The notes below the pieces were generated by a model. The model was not told the DNA's origin, did no database searches, and saw only the letters and a list, made by a program, of their open reading frames with translations. Below, one piece after another: positions 18,232-26,631 of a DNA stretch of 64,000 nucleotides. Source of the stretch: Candidatus Cloacimonas sp. (GTDB lineage Bacteria; Cloacimonadota; Cloacimonadia; Cloacimonadales; Cloacimonadaceae); the NCBI GenBank assembly GCA_023227825.1, contig JALOCJ010000005.1, positions 124,001-188,000 on the forward strand. Reading direction: 5' to 3'. A program made the position numbers and the translations under genes. Position 1 is the stretch's first letter. Each line of letters opens with the position of its first letter.

Positions 18232-19835
18232 GATTCCTCCTTAAACATAGGGATTTCTTCAATACTTGTTACGGTCTTAAAATCCCCGCTTTTTTGTAAT
18301 AATACATTATAAACTTTTATAATCATCTCTTCCGGAGTGGAAGCTCCGGCAGTGATACCAATACTTCTATATTGCGAAATATCAACAGGTGCCAACTGTT
18401 TGTCATCTTCTATGTGATAAGTCGGACAATAAACTGAACTCATTTTCGCCAAAGCACGCGTATTGGAACTGTTCAAACCCCCGATTACGAACATTGCATC
18501 ACTGGCTTGAGCAAGTTCCACTGTAGCTTTCTGCCTTTGTGTTGTCGCTAAACAGATAGTATTAAATACTCTCAATTCACTAAAGGTTAAGAGCAATTTA
18601 CATACCAATTCCTGAAGCTTTTCTATTTTTTGTGTGGTCTGTGCAATTATCGCTAAACGCTTTTCTTTTATTTCCGGTATGGGTTCGTCTTCACCAATAG
18701 CAAATGTTTTATCGTTGCCGTAAGAAAGCAGTCCTGTCACTTCCGGATGTTGTTTATCTCCCAGAATTAATACCGGATAACCTTCCTTAACAATCTGTTG
18801 TAGGATTTTGTGTGTTCTTTTTACATAAGGACAGGTAGCATCTATAATTTCGTTATGATTTTTTTTAAGTATTTTATACTCTTCTTTAGTAATTCCATGC
18901 GAACGAATAATAACCGTGCTGTTTTTAATTTCAGCAGCGTTATTGGCAATATGAATTCCCTGCTCTTCAAGTTCGCGAACAATACCGGGATTATGAATCA
19001 GTTCTCCTAAAGTATAAACCTGTTTTTCAGTTACATTGGCTTCTTTTGCCATTTGAATTGCTCGCTTTACACCAAAACAGTAACCGGAATAATTTGCCAA
19101 ACGAATCTTGACTTTTTTACTGGTAGCTTTATTGCCTATGTTGTTTTTTCCCGCTTTTTCTATAATTTTACAAGTTATAACATAAATTTTTTGCACTTGT
19201 TCTTCAATAGTTAAATTGCTTGTATCTATTAAAATAGCATCTTCCGCAGGTTTTAAGGGTGCAAGAGACCTGTTGGCATCTGCTTCATCGCGGGTTTTCA
19301 ATTCCTGTAATACATCCTCAAAATTAGTACTTATTCCTTTTTCTGCCAGTTCTTTAAATCTGTGTTTTGCCCTCACTTCCAAATCCGCTATCATAAAAAA
19401 TTTCGCTTCTGCTTCGGGAAATACATAGGTTCCAATATCTCTTCCTTCTAAAACAACGCCTCCTTCTTTGCCAAGATTGCGTTGTAAATCTACCATTTTA
19501 TATCTGACACAGGGAATTGCAGAAATCGCAGAAGCCGTAGCAGATATTTCTGGAGTGCGAATTTGTTGGCTTACATCTTCTCCATTCAGCCAAATTATAT
19601 TCCCGTTTCCAGCATCAGAAATTTTTATATCAATTCGTTCCAGCATAGGAATAATAACAGAAAGATCATCAATTGAAATCCTTTCCCGCTTTGCCTGTAA
19701 AGCACAAGCCCGATACATTGCCCCGGTGTCAATATACACATATCCCAGTTTTTGGGCAAGTAATTTGGCTGTGGTGCTTTTACCGGAAGCAGCAGGTCCG
19801 TCTATAGCAACAATAATCTTTCGCTTAGGCAACAT
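18225..19835 (-). CDS. cmk-ispH: fused CMP kinase and HMBPP reductase (Cmk-IspH)
   Basis: One 536-residue chain carries two enzymes. Residues 1-225 are cytidylate kinase (P-loop GPAASGKST at 13-21, DTGAMYRA, LEGRDIGTYVFP, RDEADANRS), which phosphorylates CMP/dCMP. Residues about 243-536 are IspH, the 4Fe-4S enzyme that makes IPP/DMAPP in the MEP pathway. Cluster cysteines are seen as GYCFGVKRA (Cys253), DATCPYVKRTH and NTICLATTQRQ, and the SSNTRALAK motif is present. The cmk-ispH-rpsA order is a known bacterial cluster. The fusion is in frame, with a linker at 226-242 and no frameshift sign. The start follows CAAGGAGAAAT. Confidence 0.95.
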   Translation of the reverse strand: MLPKRKIIVAIDGPAASGKSTTAKLLAQKLGYVYIDTGAMYRACALQAKRERISIDDLSVIIPMLERIDIKISDAGNGNIIWLNGEDVSQQIRTPEISATASAISAIPCVRYKMVDLQRNLGKEGGVVLEGRDIGTYVFPEAEAKFFMIADLEVRAKHRFKELAEKGISTNFEDVLQELKTRDEADANRSLAPLKPAEDAILIDTSNLTIEEQVQKIYVITCKIIEKAGKNNIGNKATSKKVKIRLANYSGYCFGVKRAIQMAKEANVTEKQVYTLGELIHNPGIVRELEEQGIHIANNAAEIKNSTVIIRSHGITKEEYKILKKNHNEIIDATCPYVKRTHKILQQIVKEGYPVLILGDKQHPEVTGLLSYGNDKTFAIGEDEPIPEIKEKRLAIIAQTTQKIEKLQELVCKLLLTFSELRVFNTICLATTQRQKATVELAQASDAMFVIGGLNSSNTRALAKMSSVYCPTYHIEDDKQLAPVDISQYRSIGITAGASTPEEMIIKVYNVLLQKSGDFKTVTSIEEIPMFKEESC

Positions 19836-20057
19836 ATTTCTCCTTGAATGCCTTTTTTTATTTTACTGGAATACCGTCAACTCTTTTTTCTCAACACATG
19901 TTCTCCTTTCTCTTCATTATTCTTTCAAACACATATAATTAACCCCTATTTTACAAAAAAAGGATTGACACTATTCTTCTTTTAAAAAGTGTGAATTTAG
20001 ATATAGATTTTTTCTTTTGTATTCAACTTAACATTATATATATCAAGAAGTTATATT

Positions 20058-21899
20058 ATGTCTGACAGTAAAAATAAAAGAGCAAAGATATACAGTATTA
20101 AACGGGTAGTAATTTTGGCACTTCTTGCCTTGATTGCCACTAATTTATTCTGCTATAATACAGGGGATTATCGCACTAAATGGGGCGGTAATTTTGAAGA
20201 TATAAATTTATGGGAATGTTATAATGGTAGTGGTTGGATTAATGCATCTCAACTTCCCTCTTCACCTTTTGCCAATACAATCTATATAAACACTCAAAAC
20301 ATAGCTATGCATACTTCTATGATTATTGAGGGTGGTCTGGTAATAACCGGAACTTTGCAATTATATTCTGGAATTGAAGTGATAATCAATAAATATGCTA
20401 ATTGCGAAATCGGAGCAATTCAAATATATAGCGCTTCAAAACTGATTAATAATGGTGAAGTAAAAACTGGTAATTCCAATTCATCAATCGTTGTTATGGA
20501 TGGTGGAACATTTGAAAACAATGGTCTTATATCTGCTTCCAATGCAAGCCAAAATTGCCAGGTTACAGTAAATTCCAACGGAAAAATCACCTTTGGCAGT
20601 CAAGGTTCAATAACCGGGAATTGTTCTTTTACCGCCAATTACGAGAGCACTATAGCTACTTCTAATCCTGATGGTTTTTATTCCACTGGCAATAAAGGCA
20701 GTGTGCAAGTAGGAACAAGAACTTATAACAGCAAGGGCAAGTATATTTTTAATGGCACTGTCCATCAACAAACCGGTAATTTTAATTCTACACCCACTTC
20801 CTATACTGTAAACGATATTATTTTTGATAATCCCGCAGGTATTACTTTGACCAATCCTATTACAGTTGTATCTAATATGGAACTTCTGGAAGGAGATATC
20901 AATTATGAAAGTCAACCTCAGAGAGTAGACGGTTTTTATAGTCCCGATGTAAAGAAAACTGTTATTCCCAAAAACGGCACTCTGATGTATAATTTTCTGG
21001 CAGATTTACAACCCTTTCAGAATAATGGTGAGTTTGTTACGCTAAAATGGTTCCTTAAAGGGAATTTCAACGGTGCTAAAAAAGTAACCTTTTATTGGGA
21101 TGAAAATGAGGATGATAACTGCAACTGGAATATTCATAATTTCCCGAAAGTTTATTTATCAAACAGTGATAAGCCGCTAAATACAATTTGGAATCCTGCT
21201 CACCCTGAAGAGATTTCCTTTATTGCACATAATTTCTCCAATGCTAAGGAAAATCTATATTACTTTATGGGTAAAGAAAGAGATGATACTTTGCTCGTAA
21301 TTATAATTTCTTTTATTGCGACCCACAGTGGAGTTTCCACTGTTAAAATAACTTGGGCAACTCAATCTGAAATAAATATTAGAGGATATTATATTTACCG
21401 TTCCACACAAGCAGATTTAAACACAGCCATTAATCTCAATTACCTCATTCCGGCAACGAATTCTTCCCAATTACAAATATACACTTATACAGACCAGGTT
21501 CCTGCCAATAATATCTACTATTACTGGCTGGAAGTTGTTGATTGGGATGGATATAATTCATTTTACGGACCCGCTATTGTAGAAGTAGATGATAATGGAA
21601 ATCAAACACCTCCCCTATCTGTTAAGGCAGGATTTTATTCATTTTCTCCCAATCCTTTTGATTCTCGCACTAAAATTTTCTATGGCATTCCCTCAAGATC
21701 CCATGTTTTAATGCAAGTTTACAATATAAAAGGGCAATATGTAAGAACCCTTGTGAATGAAATCAAAGATAGCGGTAATTTTGATCTTTTCTGGGATGGT
21801 AGAGATGAAAATGGAAATTTGTTAGCTAACGGAAATTATATCTTACATCTTGTTGCTTCAGGAAATTCTTGGACAAAAAAAATAACTATCTTACACTAA
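20058..21899 (+). CDS. secreted protein with FlgD-type C-terminal domain
   Basis: This 613-residue protein has an N-terminal hydrophobic segment (VVILALLALIATNLFCYN) preceded by an unusually long basic stretch (about 16 residues). It continues with a repetitive Asn/Gly/Ser-rich beta region (about 40-330) resembling a beta-helix or polysaccharide-like sheath. An FN3-like segment (about 415-505) follows. The C-terminal FlgD Ig-like domain (about 525-613) contains YSFSPNPFDSRTKIFY, VYNIKGQYVRTL and FWDGRDENGNLLANGNYIL. Such tails mark surface or secreted proteins in this group of bacteria. No enzyme motif is visible. It stands alone, and a long hairpin follows the stop. Confidence 0.75.
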   Translation: MSDSKNKRAKIYSIKRVVILALLALIATNLFCYNTGDYRTKWGGNFEDINLWECYNGSGWINASQLPSSPFANTIYINTQNIAMHTSMIIEGGLVITGTLQLYSGIEVIINKYANCEIGAIQIYSASKLINNGEVKTGNSNSSIVVMDGGTFENNGLISASNASQNCQVTVNSNGKITFGSQGSITGNCSFTANYESTIATSNPDGFYSTGNKGSVQVGTRTYNSKGKYIFNGTVHQQTGNFNSTPTSYTVNDIIFDNPAGITLTNPITVVSNMELLEGDINYESQPQRVDGFYSPDVKKTVIPKNGTLMYNFLADLQPFQNNGEFVTLKWFLKGNFNGAKKVTFYWDENEDDNCNWNIHNFPKVYLSNSDKPLNTIWNPAHPEEISFIAHNFSNAKENLYYFMGKERDDTLLVIIISFIATHSGVSTVKITWATQSEINIRGYYIYRSTQADLNTAINLNYLIPATNSSQLQIYTYTDQVPANNIYYYWLEVVDWDGYNSFYGPAIVEVDDNGNQTPPLSVKAGFYSFSPNPFDSRTKIFYGIPSRSHVLMQVYNIKGQYVRTLVNEIKDSGNFDLFWDGRDENGNLLANGNYILHLVASGNSWTKKITILH

Positions 21900-21952
21900 T
21901 ACAATATCATACTCCAGTATGACTTTTGTCTTCTTTAATAGCATTACCTACT

Positions 21953-21997
21953 CATTGCTCACCCATTACGGATGCCATCCGCAATGGGTGAGCAATG
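21953..21997. repeat. long near-perfect hairpin
   Basis: A 15-bp perfect stem (cattgctcacccatt / aatgggtgagcaatg), one mismatch and a further 5-bp inner stem (cggat / atccg) close on a 3-base loop. The whole element is 45 bp. It lies between convergent genes. There is no T-run, so termination would be atypical; it may be a mobile or regulatory palindrome. Confidence 0.7.
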
Positions 21998-22022
21998 TGT
22001 CTGTAGTTAATTTAGTAAAGGA

Positions 22023-23111
22023 TTAAATAATTATCTCTTTTTCTACAAATTGGGAATACATAAGTTTGGCAACAGCCATATATTTTAATTCAAAACGAAT
22101 TACATCACCGGTTTTATAGCCATTGGGATTTGTTCCGAGATCATATACACTTAAATCTGAACTGTTACCGAAAAAACTGACACTTTTATCTTCGGGTATT
22201 AAATTATCGGCATCTACATCCAAAATACCAAAATCCAAAACAGCTTTAAAGCTTGGTTCCAGAGAAGGACTTTCACTTTCTGTGAAAATGTTCTTTCCTA
22301 TAGCAGCATTGGTAATTTCTCCATCCGGGATACTGTCTTTTCTATATAATTCTACTATATAGGCCTCAAAAGTGAAGGTTCCTGTATTAAGATTTAGAAT
22401 GGGCTTATTGTTGAGAGGAGTCGTTCCTAAAAAAGCAGCTTCTCCGATTCTAAAATGATTTATTCCGGATGGAACTTTATCTTTTTCCAACAACGGCAAG
22501 GTTATAGAACTCGCTCCGGAGATGAGGGTAATGTTTTGTTTAAATTTTGCTTCTAACAATTGTCCGTATAAAACAAGTTGGATAAGTTTGTCGTAAGTTG
22601 GTTTAATACCCATCATACAACCCAGATTTGTGCCAATTCCGATTACATTGATGTTTGGTAAATTAAAAACACTTTTATAAAAAGGAATAAGACCTTCTCT
22701 TTTAATACCTTCTCTTAATTCCCCCATCTCCATCATAATTATGATATTATGCTCTATATTAAGTTTTGCTGCTGCGTCATTTAGCGCTTTGATAGTAGCT
22801 ATAGATGTATTGAAAGAGTAATCTGCAAAACGCACAATTTTATCTGCATTTCTCAAAGCCGGGGGTTTAATATACATTGTCTTAATCTCTGAATCCAATT
22901 GCTTTATCAGTTTCAATGTTTCAGGATGAGTTACGGCTATTGAATGTAACTCTCTAATAACAGGATGTTTAAGAATTGGCGATAAAACATTTTTATCGTT
23001 GCCCAATACTTTAACAACCAACGACCATTCTTTGTGATATTTCTTCATAAAATCATTCAGAATTTCAATATTCTCAATTATCCTATCTATATGAATCTTT
23101 AAATGTGCCAT
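22023..23111 (-). CDS. PLP-dependent amino-acid racemase, ornithine racemase-like
   Basis: This 362-residue fold-III alanine-racemase-type enzyme has its PLP lysine at Lys34 (SLVVKVLGND). Further features are IIIMMEMGELREGI, GIGTNLGCMMG, LISGASSITLP and HFRIGEAAFLG, the phosphate-binding loop of this family. It most resembles the Orr/YhfX branch that racemises ornithine or related amino acids, which would suit an amino-acid fermenter; exact substrate is inferred. I chose the ATG at 23111, preceded by AAGGAGTAATA, over an upstream frame reaching 23195 that overlaps the GNAT gene. It lies 4 bases after the GNAT gene, so they are co-transcribed. Confidence 0.8.
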   Translation of the reverse strand: MAHLKIHIDRIIENIEILNDFMKKYHKEWSLVVKVLGNDKNVLSPILKHPVIRELHSIAVTHPETLKLIKQLDSEIKTMYIKPPALRNADKIVRFADYSFNTSIATIKALNDAAAKLNIEHNIIIMMEMGELREGIKREGLIPFYKSVFNLPNINVIGIGTNLGCMMGIKPTYDKLIQLVLYGQLLEAKFKQNITLISGASSITLPLLEKDKVPSGINHFRIGEAAFLGTTPLNNKPILNLNTGTFTFEAYIVELYRKDSIPDGEITNAAIGKNIFTESESPSLEPSFKAVLDFGILDVDADNLIPEDKSVSFFGNSSDLSVYDLGTNPNGYKTGDVIRFELKYMAVAKLMYSQFVEKEIII

Positions 23112-23115
23112 ATTA

Positions 23116-23562
23116 TTACTCCTTATGCCAACGCATTTCGGCATACTTTGTGGTAAAACCGCATCTTTCATAAAGATGTTTTGCCGGGTTATCATATTCT
23201 ACATGAAGTGCAATATCACCATCAGAAATTTTCAATGCTTCCTGTAATATACTACTTCCTATCCCCATATTTCGCTTTGACTTATCTACAGCTATATACA
23301 CGAGAATATTTTCCGGAATATACTCTTGCATACCGGTTTTATTCATTACTAAAACACCGCAGAGCTTATTTTCCGCAAAAGCCAAAATCACGAATCCACC
23401 TTTTCCTCTTTTCGTTGAAAATGCATAATCAATGGCTTTATTGATAGCTGAAGGTGTATCTCGGAATCTACCCAAATGCTCGTATAGAAAATCTACTAAA
23501 TCCTTCTGAGAAATTTCTTGAGGTAAATCATTTGATTTGTGAATCACTTTTATACTCAACAT
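23116..23562 (-). CDS. GNAT family N-acetyltransferase
   Basis: This 148-residue protein has the GNAT acetyl-CoA loop RNMGIGSSILQEAL (about 96-110) after the central beta strand YIAVDKSKR. The C-terminal LHVEYDNPAKHLYERCGF matches motif B. The acceptor is unknown. It is immediately upstream of the racemase with 4 bases between them, suggesting an amino-acid-related substrate. An aaggaggaaggtatt site precedes the start. Confidence 0.88.
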   Translation of the reverse strand: MLSIKVIHKSNDLPQEISQKDLVDFLYEHLGRFRDTPSAINKAIDYAFSTKRGKGGFVILAFAENKLCGVLVMNKTGMQEYIPENILVYIAVDKSKRNMGIGSSILQEALKISDGDIALHVEYDNPAKHLYERCGFTTKYAEMRWHKE

Positions 23563-23909
23563 TAATACCTTCCTCCTTTACCTTATTATTTTTCCACACC
23601 TAAAAAAGACCTTATACTAATAAACTAATTGCTAAATTAGAAGTAGACAAATTATTTTTTCCGAAGTCCTGTTATGTCGTATCATAGAAAGCAATAAAAA
23701 AACTAAACTTCATTCAAAATAAAGACATTATTTATTTTTTCTCTCTCTTCACTTTTTCAAGCGAAGAAATAAGACAATGATGGTGTTATGGAAAAAAGGG
23801 GAGTGTTCATTTTAATGGGTCTTTGTCTTCCGTAAAATAAGGATTTCTCACTCAGTAATAAGCATAAACATTAATCTGTGAAATCAGAATAAACTATGAG
23901 AAAATAAAT
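23563..23909. other. 347-bp AT-rich gap, no gene seen
   Basis: Neither strand carries an open frame of note, a tRNA fold or a clear terminator. It separates the GNAT-racemase pair from the dual-OB gene and probably contains the promoter of the GNAT gene. Confidence 0.5.
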
Positions 23910-24554
23910 CTAAATAGCTATCACTCCGCTCACTTGCAGCCAATAAACAGGTTCAGAATTTTTATCTTTTTGAAAGAGTCTGGTTAAACTAAGTCGGACA
24001 GGAACATTTGTATAATTCCCGGGTTTTTTTATCCATTCATCTCTTCCGGTAATTGGCAGATGCCTGAATTCATTTCCAAATTGATCAATAAAATCACATC
24101 TGGCTTTCCCTGAATAGTCAATTACAACATTGCATTTTCGGCAAATTATAGTTCCCAGAGAACGATTTCCTGTTCCTTGAGGAAGAACTGGCTGCCCTTT
24201 TATAAGTTCTATTTCATAACCAAAAATATCTTCTATGCTTCTATCTGCTATGGAAACAATAAATTCCTGAAACTGTTTTTTATTCAGCTTATCTAATACT
24301 TTTCCGGAAAACTGATGAAATAATGTATCTTCAATGTGAGGAGGTGAAGCTGCACTTATCGGAGGTATAAAATCAAGTTCTAATATACTGCCAAGCTCTA
24401 TTTTATCATTATAATCAGAAAGAAATTGTTCAGTAAGTTGTCCTTTAGACAAAACAGGTCTGATGTATTTTTTCTCTTCTCTATCAAAACCACTGATACA
24501 AATAAAACTCTCACTCATATTGGTTATGCCTGTAATGATGATTTGTTTAAGCAT
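23910..24554 (-). CDS. probable dual OB-fold protein, last gene of the recQ/DUF488 cassette
   Basis: This 214-residue soluble protein has no signal peptide or membrane segment. The N-terminal half (ESFICISGFDREEKKYIRPV...ELGSILELDF) and C-terminal half (IICRKCNVVIDY...VPVRLSLTRLF...YWLQVSGVIAI) each look like a small beta barrel. I recall this pattern as the dual OB-containing domain family, but I cannot confirm it. CRKC at about 140-143 is a possible partial metal site. OB folds usually bind single-stranded nucleic acid, which would suit the helicase/DprA neighbours. It is the last gene on the - strand after the 34-bp repeat array; whether it shares the transcript is uncertain. Confidence 0.55.
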   Translation of the reverse strand: MLKQIIITGITNMSESFICISGFDREEKKYIRPVLSKGQLTEQFLSDYNDKIELGSILELDFIPPISAASPPHIEDTLFHQFSGKVLDKLNKKQFQEFIVSIADRSIEDIFGYEIELIKGQPVLPQGTGNRSLGTIICRKCNVVIDYSGKARCDFIDQFGNEFRHLPITGRDEWIKKPGNYTNVPVRLSLTRLFQKDKNSEPVYWLQVSGVIAI

Positions 24555-24612
24555 ATTTTATAACTCCTGATAAATGAATTAAAAAAATAGAAGCTGGAAA
24601 AGAACAAAGATA

Positions 24613-24650
24613 TCAACATTCCGGAAGAACGAGTCCTCGTCGTTCAATGT
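24613..24650. repeat. dispersed hairpin element with GTCCTCGTC core
   Basis: The palindrome gaacga-gtcctcg-tcgttc (24627-24644) is preceded by ttccggaa and belongs to the family also seen near 31.5, 54.0, 60.3-60.5 and 62.0 kb. Confidence 0.7.
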
Positions 24651-24677
24651 CTTCTTGTTTCTTTTTCCGGTAAAAAT

Positions 24678-24804
24678 AAAAGGACGGGGACATCCTTTTT
24701 CCAAAAATAATAAAAGGACGGGGACATCCTTTTTCCAAAAATAATAAAAGGACGGGGACTTCCTTTTTCCAAAAATAATAAAAGGACGGGGACATCCTTT
24801 TTCC
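24678..24804. repeat. 34-bp tandem repeat array, about 3.7 copies
   Basis: Unit starts fall at 24678, 24712, 24746 and 24780, exactly 34 bp apart. Each unit has an internal stem AAAAGGA / TCCTTTTT around a loop cggggaca; one unit has a single A-to-T change. The array touches the 3' end of the DUF488 gene (stop at 24806). The repeats also create a 77-residue repetitive frame on the - strand that I do not consider a gene. Confidence 0.9.
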
Positions 24805-24805
24805 G

Positions 24806-25249
24806 TTAGAGGTGAATGATTTTAACATTGGAATAATATTTGGCAATTTGTTCTGCAGCTAATCGCCTGTGACAAAATTCAGCACCTGGTTCTGAACATA
24901 AAAGAACTGCTTTATCCAGTAATTGTTCAGAAAGGGAATCCACTGCTTTGCGTTCTTTAATCAGTTTTATATATGCCTTTGAATAATTTTCCCAGTTATG
25001 ATCTTTATGAAAGCAATTTCTGATTTCTCGGGTAGGAGCAAAAAGCTTGTTTTCCACATATTCTATTTGGCAAATTTCCTGTAAAAAATAGCGTAGATTG
25101 TCTCTAATAGTAAATCCGGCATAGATATTGGTATTGCTTTGCCGTATATCAATTAAAGTTTTGATGTTGTTTTGTTTTAAGATTTCAAAAAAGTCCTGTG
25201 CTTTCTTTTGTGCAAAGCCAATAGTGTATAATTCAATCTTTTTCTTCAT
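24806..25249 (-). CDS. DUF488 domain protein
   Basis: This 147-residue single-domain protein starts with the DUF488 signature ELYTIGFAQKKAQDFFEIL and contains TLIDIRQS (typical DxR motif). It ends with LLCSEPGAEFCHRRLAAEQI, the conserved Cys-Ser-Glu and CHR motif. Biochemistry of DUF488 is unknown; the invariant Arg, Cys, Glu and His suggest an active site. Its start overlaps the DprA-DUF488 stop by 4 bases. It is a divergent sister of the domain in that neighbour, so two different DUF488 domains are encoded side by side. Confidence 0.9.
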   Translation of the reverse strand: MKKKIELYTIGFAQKKAQDFFEILKQNNIKTLIDIRQSNTNIYAGFTIRDNLRYFLQEICQIEYVENKLFAPTREIRNCFHKDHNWENYSKAYIKLIKERKAVDSLSEQLLDKAVLLCSEPGAEFCHRRLAAEQIAKYYSNVKIIHL

Positions 25250-26631
25250 AATGGTATCTCCATCTGATCCGAAGGAGAATTAAATAAACCGAAATCATTT
25301 ATTTCTCCATCTCCTCTGATATGTAAAACTTGCACACCTTTTTCCAGTAAAGTATTGGTAACAATATATCCCCGATGGCAATGATGAGGATCTTCCTCAC
25401 TGCACATTACAGCTACTTTTTTGTTGTTAGCAGTTAAAGACAGTAATTCCTCAATTCCTTTTTGATACCTGTCCTCTTGTTCAATAAACTCGCGAATAAT
25501 TTTGCCTTCTGAATTGAGAACTTTTTTATTTAAAGGTCTACCACCCAAACTAAGTCCCAGATATTGATATTCAATTCCCTTTTCCTGTAAAGCATTTTTC
25601 AGTTCATCTTTATTAAATTGAGGAGAATATGAACTATTAGGAACGGAACGAATATCCACAAGAATTTGAATATTATGTTTTTTTAACAATTCCAGAAATT
25701 TTTCTATGGTATGATTGCTGTGCCCTATAGTATAAACAGTCCGTGAACTTGATAATTGATTATTGGAGTTATTCACTTTTTTCATATATTTTACCCCGTA
25801 AAAAAAGATGTTTTTATATGTAGCTGGAATTCTGGTTACTTGAATAAGCGATTGATAATAGGCATTGTTGAAGATTTGTTCAAAATTATGCAAAATCTGG
25901 ATATTATTTTCATAGATACCAACCACACTTTGAGATGAAATTCCCAATGCCATTAAACAAAGGTATAAACCGGGAAAATTTGGAATCGTTCCTTCCAGAG
26001 TGTTTGGGGAAAGTATTAAACAATTACCGCTTTTAATTTGATCACGCAAAAAAGGATAATGGATTAGTTTTGCTAAACCCAAGGAACTTATTATGACACA
26101 TTTATTCCAGTATAATTCTGATTTTCCCAATTGATTAACCGCCTGCAACGAATCCAGAATAAAAACCATATTTTGAATATCGGAAAACATTTCGGGCAAG
26201 GGAATTCGCATTGCATCAACGGCAGAAATTATATAAGTTGAATCAAGATTATAGAGAAGTTCCCGGTTGCCAACATAACAGATATAAGGTGGAGCAAAGT
26301 CAGATAAATTGGTTTTAAACCTGAGCGGATAAGCAGCATCAGTTATGGTCATTATTTTGATGTCCTGATTTAAATATCTTTCCAAATATAAAGATGCAGC
26401 TCCTCCCTGATTTAACAGATCACGAATTTTATTTACCATTGCTGATCCTATATCAGATATCATAGCTATCTCATCTGAACTCATTTTCAAAAGTGATTGA
26501 GGTCCCTCTAATCCTGCTTGCTTGATTTTTCTGGAAAGCTGACTAAATTCCTGGGCTGTTAATGGTTTTTCTCCTTCTCTCATAAACTGATAGGTTAAAA
26601 GGAAGATAACTTGTGCGTTTGTATCCAGCAT
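25246..26631 (-). CDS. DprA-like / DUF488 fusion protein
   Basis: This protein has 461 residues. The N-terminal part (about 1-125) resembles the helical and entry region of DprA/Smf: helix-hairpin-helix-like MISDIGSAMVNKIRDLL, then ITDAAYPLRFKTNLSDFAPPYICYVGN, equivalent to the DprA 'YP..L..... PP.L...GN' motif. The middle (about 130-285) is a Rossmann-like region, but the usual DprA GSR loop is not obvious, so ssDNA binding may be altered. Residues about 298-450 are a full DUF488 domain (TVYTIGHSNHTIEKFLELL, ILVDIRSVPNS, VMCSEEDPHHCHRGYI). The start overlaps the recQ stop as TAATG and the stop overlaps the next start, so the three are coupled. Confidence 0.85.
   Translation of the reverse strand: MLDTNAQVIFLLTYQFMREGEKPLTAQEFSQLSRKIKQAGLEGPQSLLKMSSDEIAMISDIGSAMVNKIRDLLNQGGAASLYLERYLNQDIKIMTITDAAYPLRFKTNLSDFAPPYICYVGNRELLYNLDSTYIISAVDAMRIPLPEMFSDIQNMVFILDSLQAVNQLGKSELYWNKCVIISSLGLAKLIHYPFLRDQIKSGNCLILSPNTLEGTIPNFPGLYLCLMALGISSQSVVGIYENNIQILHNFEQIFNNAYYQSLIQVTRIPATYKNIFFYGVKYMKKVNNSNNQLSSSRTVYTIGHSNHTIEKFLELLKKHNIQILVDIRSVPNSSYSPQFNKDELKNALQEKGIEYQYLGLSLGGRPLNKKVLNSEGKIIREFIEQEDRYQKGIEELLSLTANNKKVAVMCSEEDPHHCHRGYIVTNTLLEKGVQVLHIRGDGEINDFGLFNSPSDQMEIPL

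Noticed and set aside
24678..24804. CRISPR array
   Set aside because: The 34-bp units are adjacent with no variable spacers, and no cas gene is present.
24613..24846. 77-residue - strand frame with repeating Tyr/Phe/Leu-rich units
   Set aside because: It is produced by the 34-bp palindromic tandem repeat, overlaps the end of the DUF488 gene and has no ribosome-binding site or family match.
25246..26631. Frameshift or chimera in the DprA-like/DUF488 gene
   Set aside because: The frame is continuous and the neighbours overlap both ends neatly, so the fusion appears genuine.
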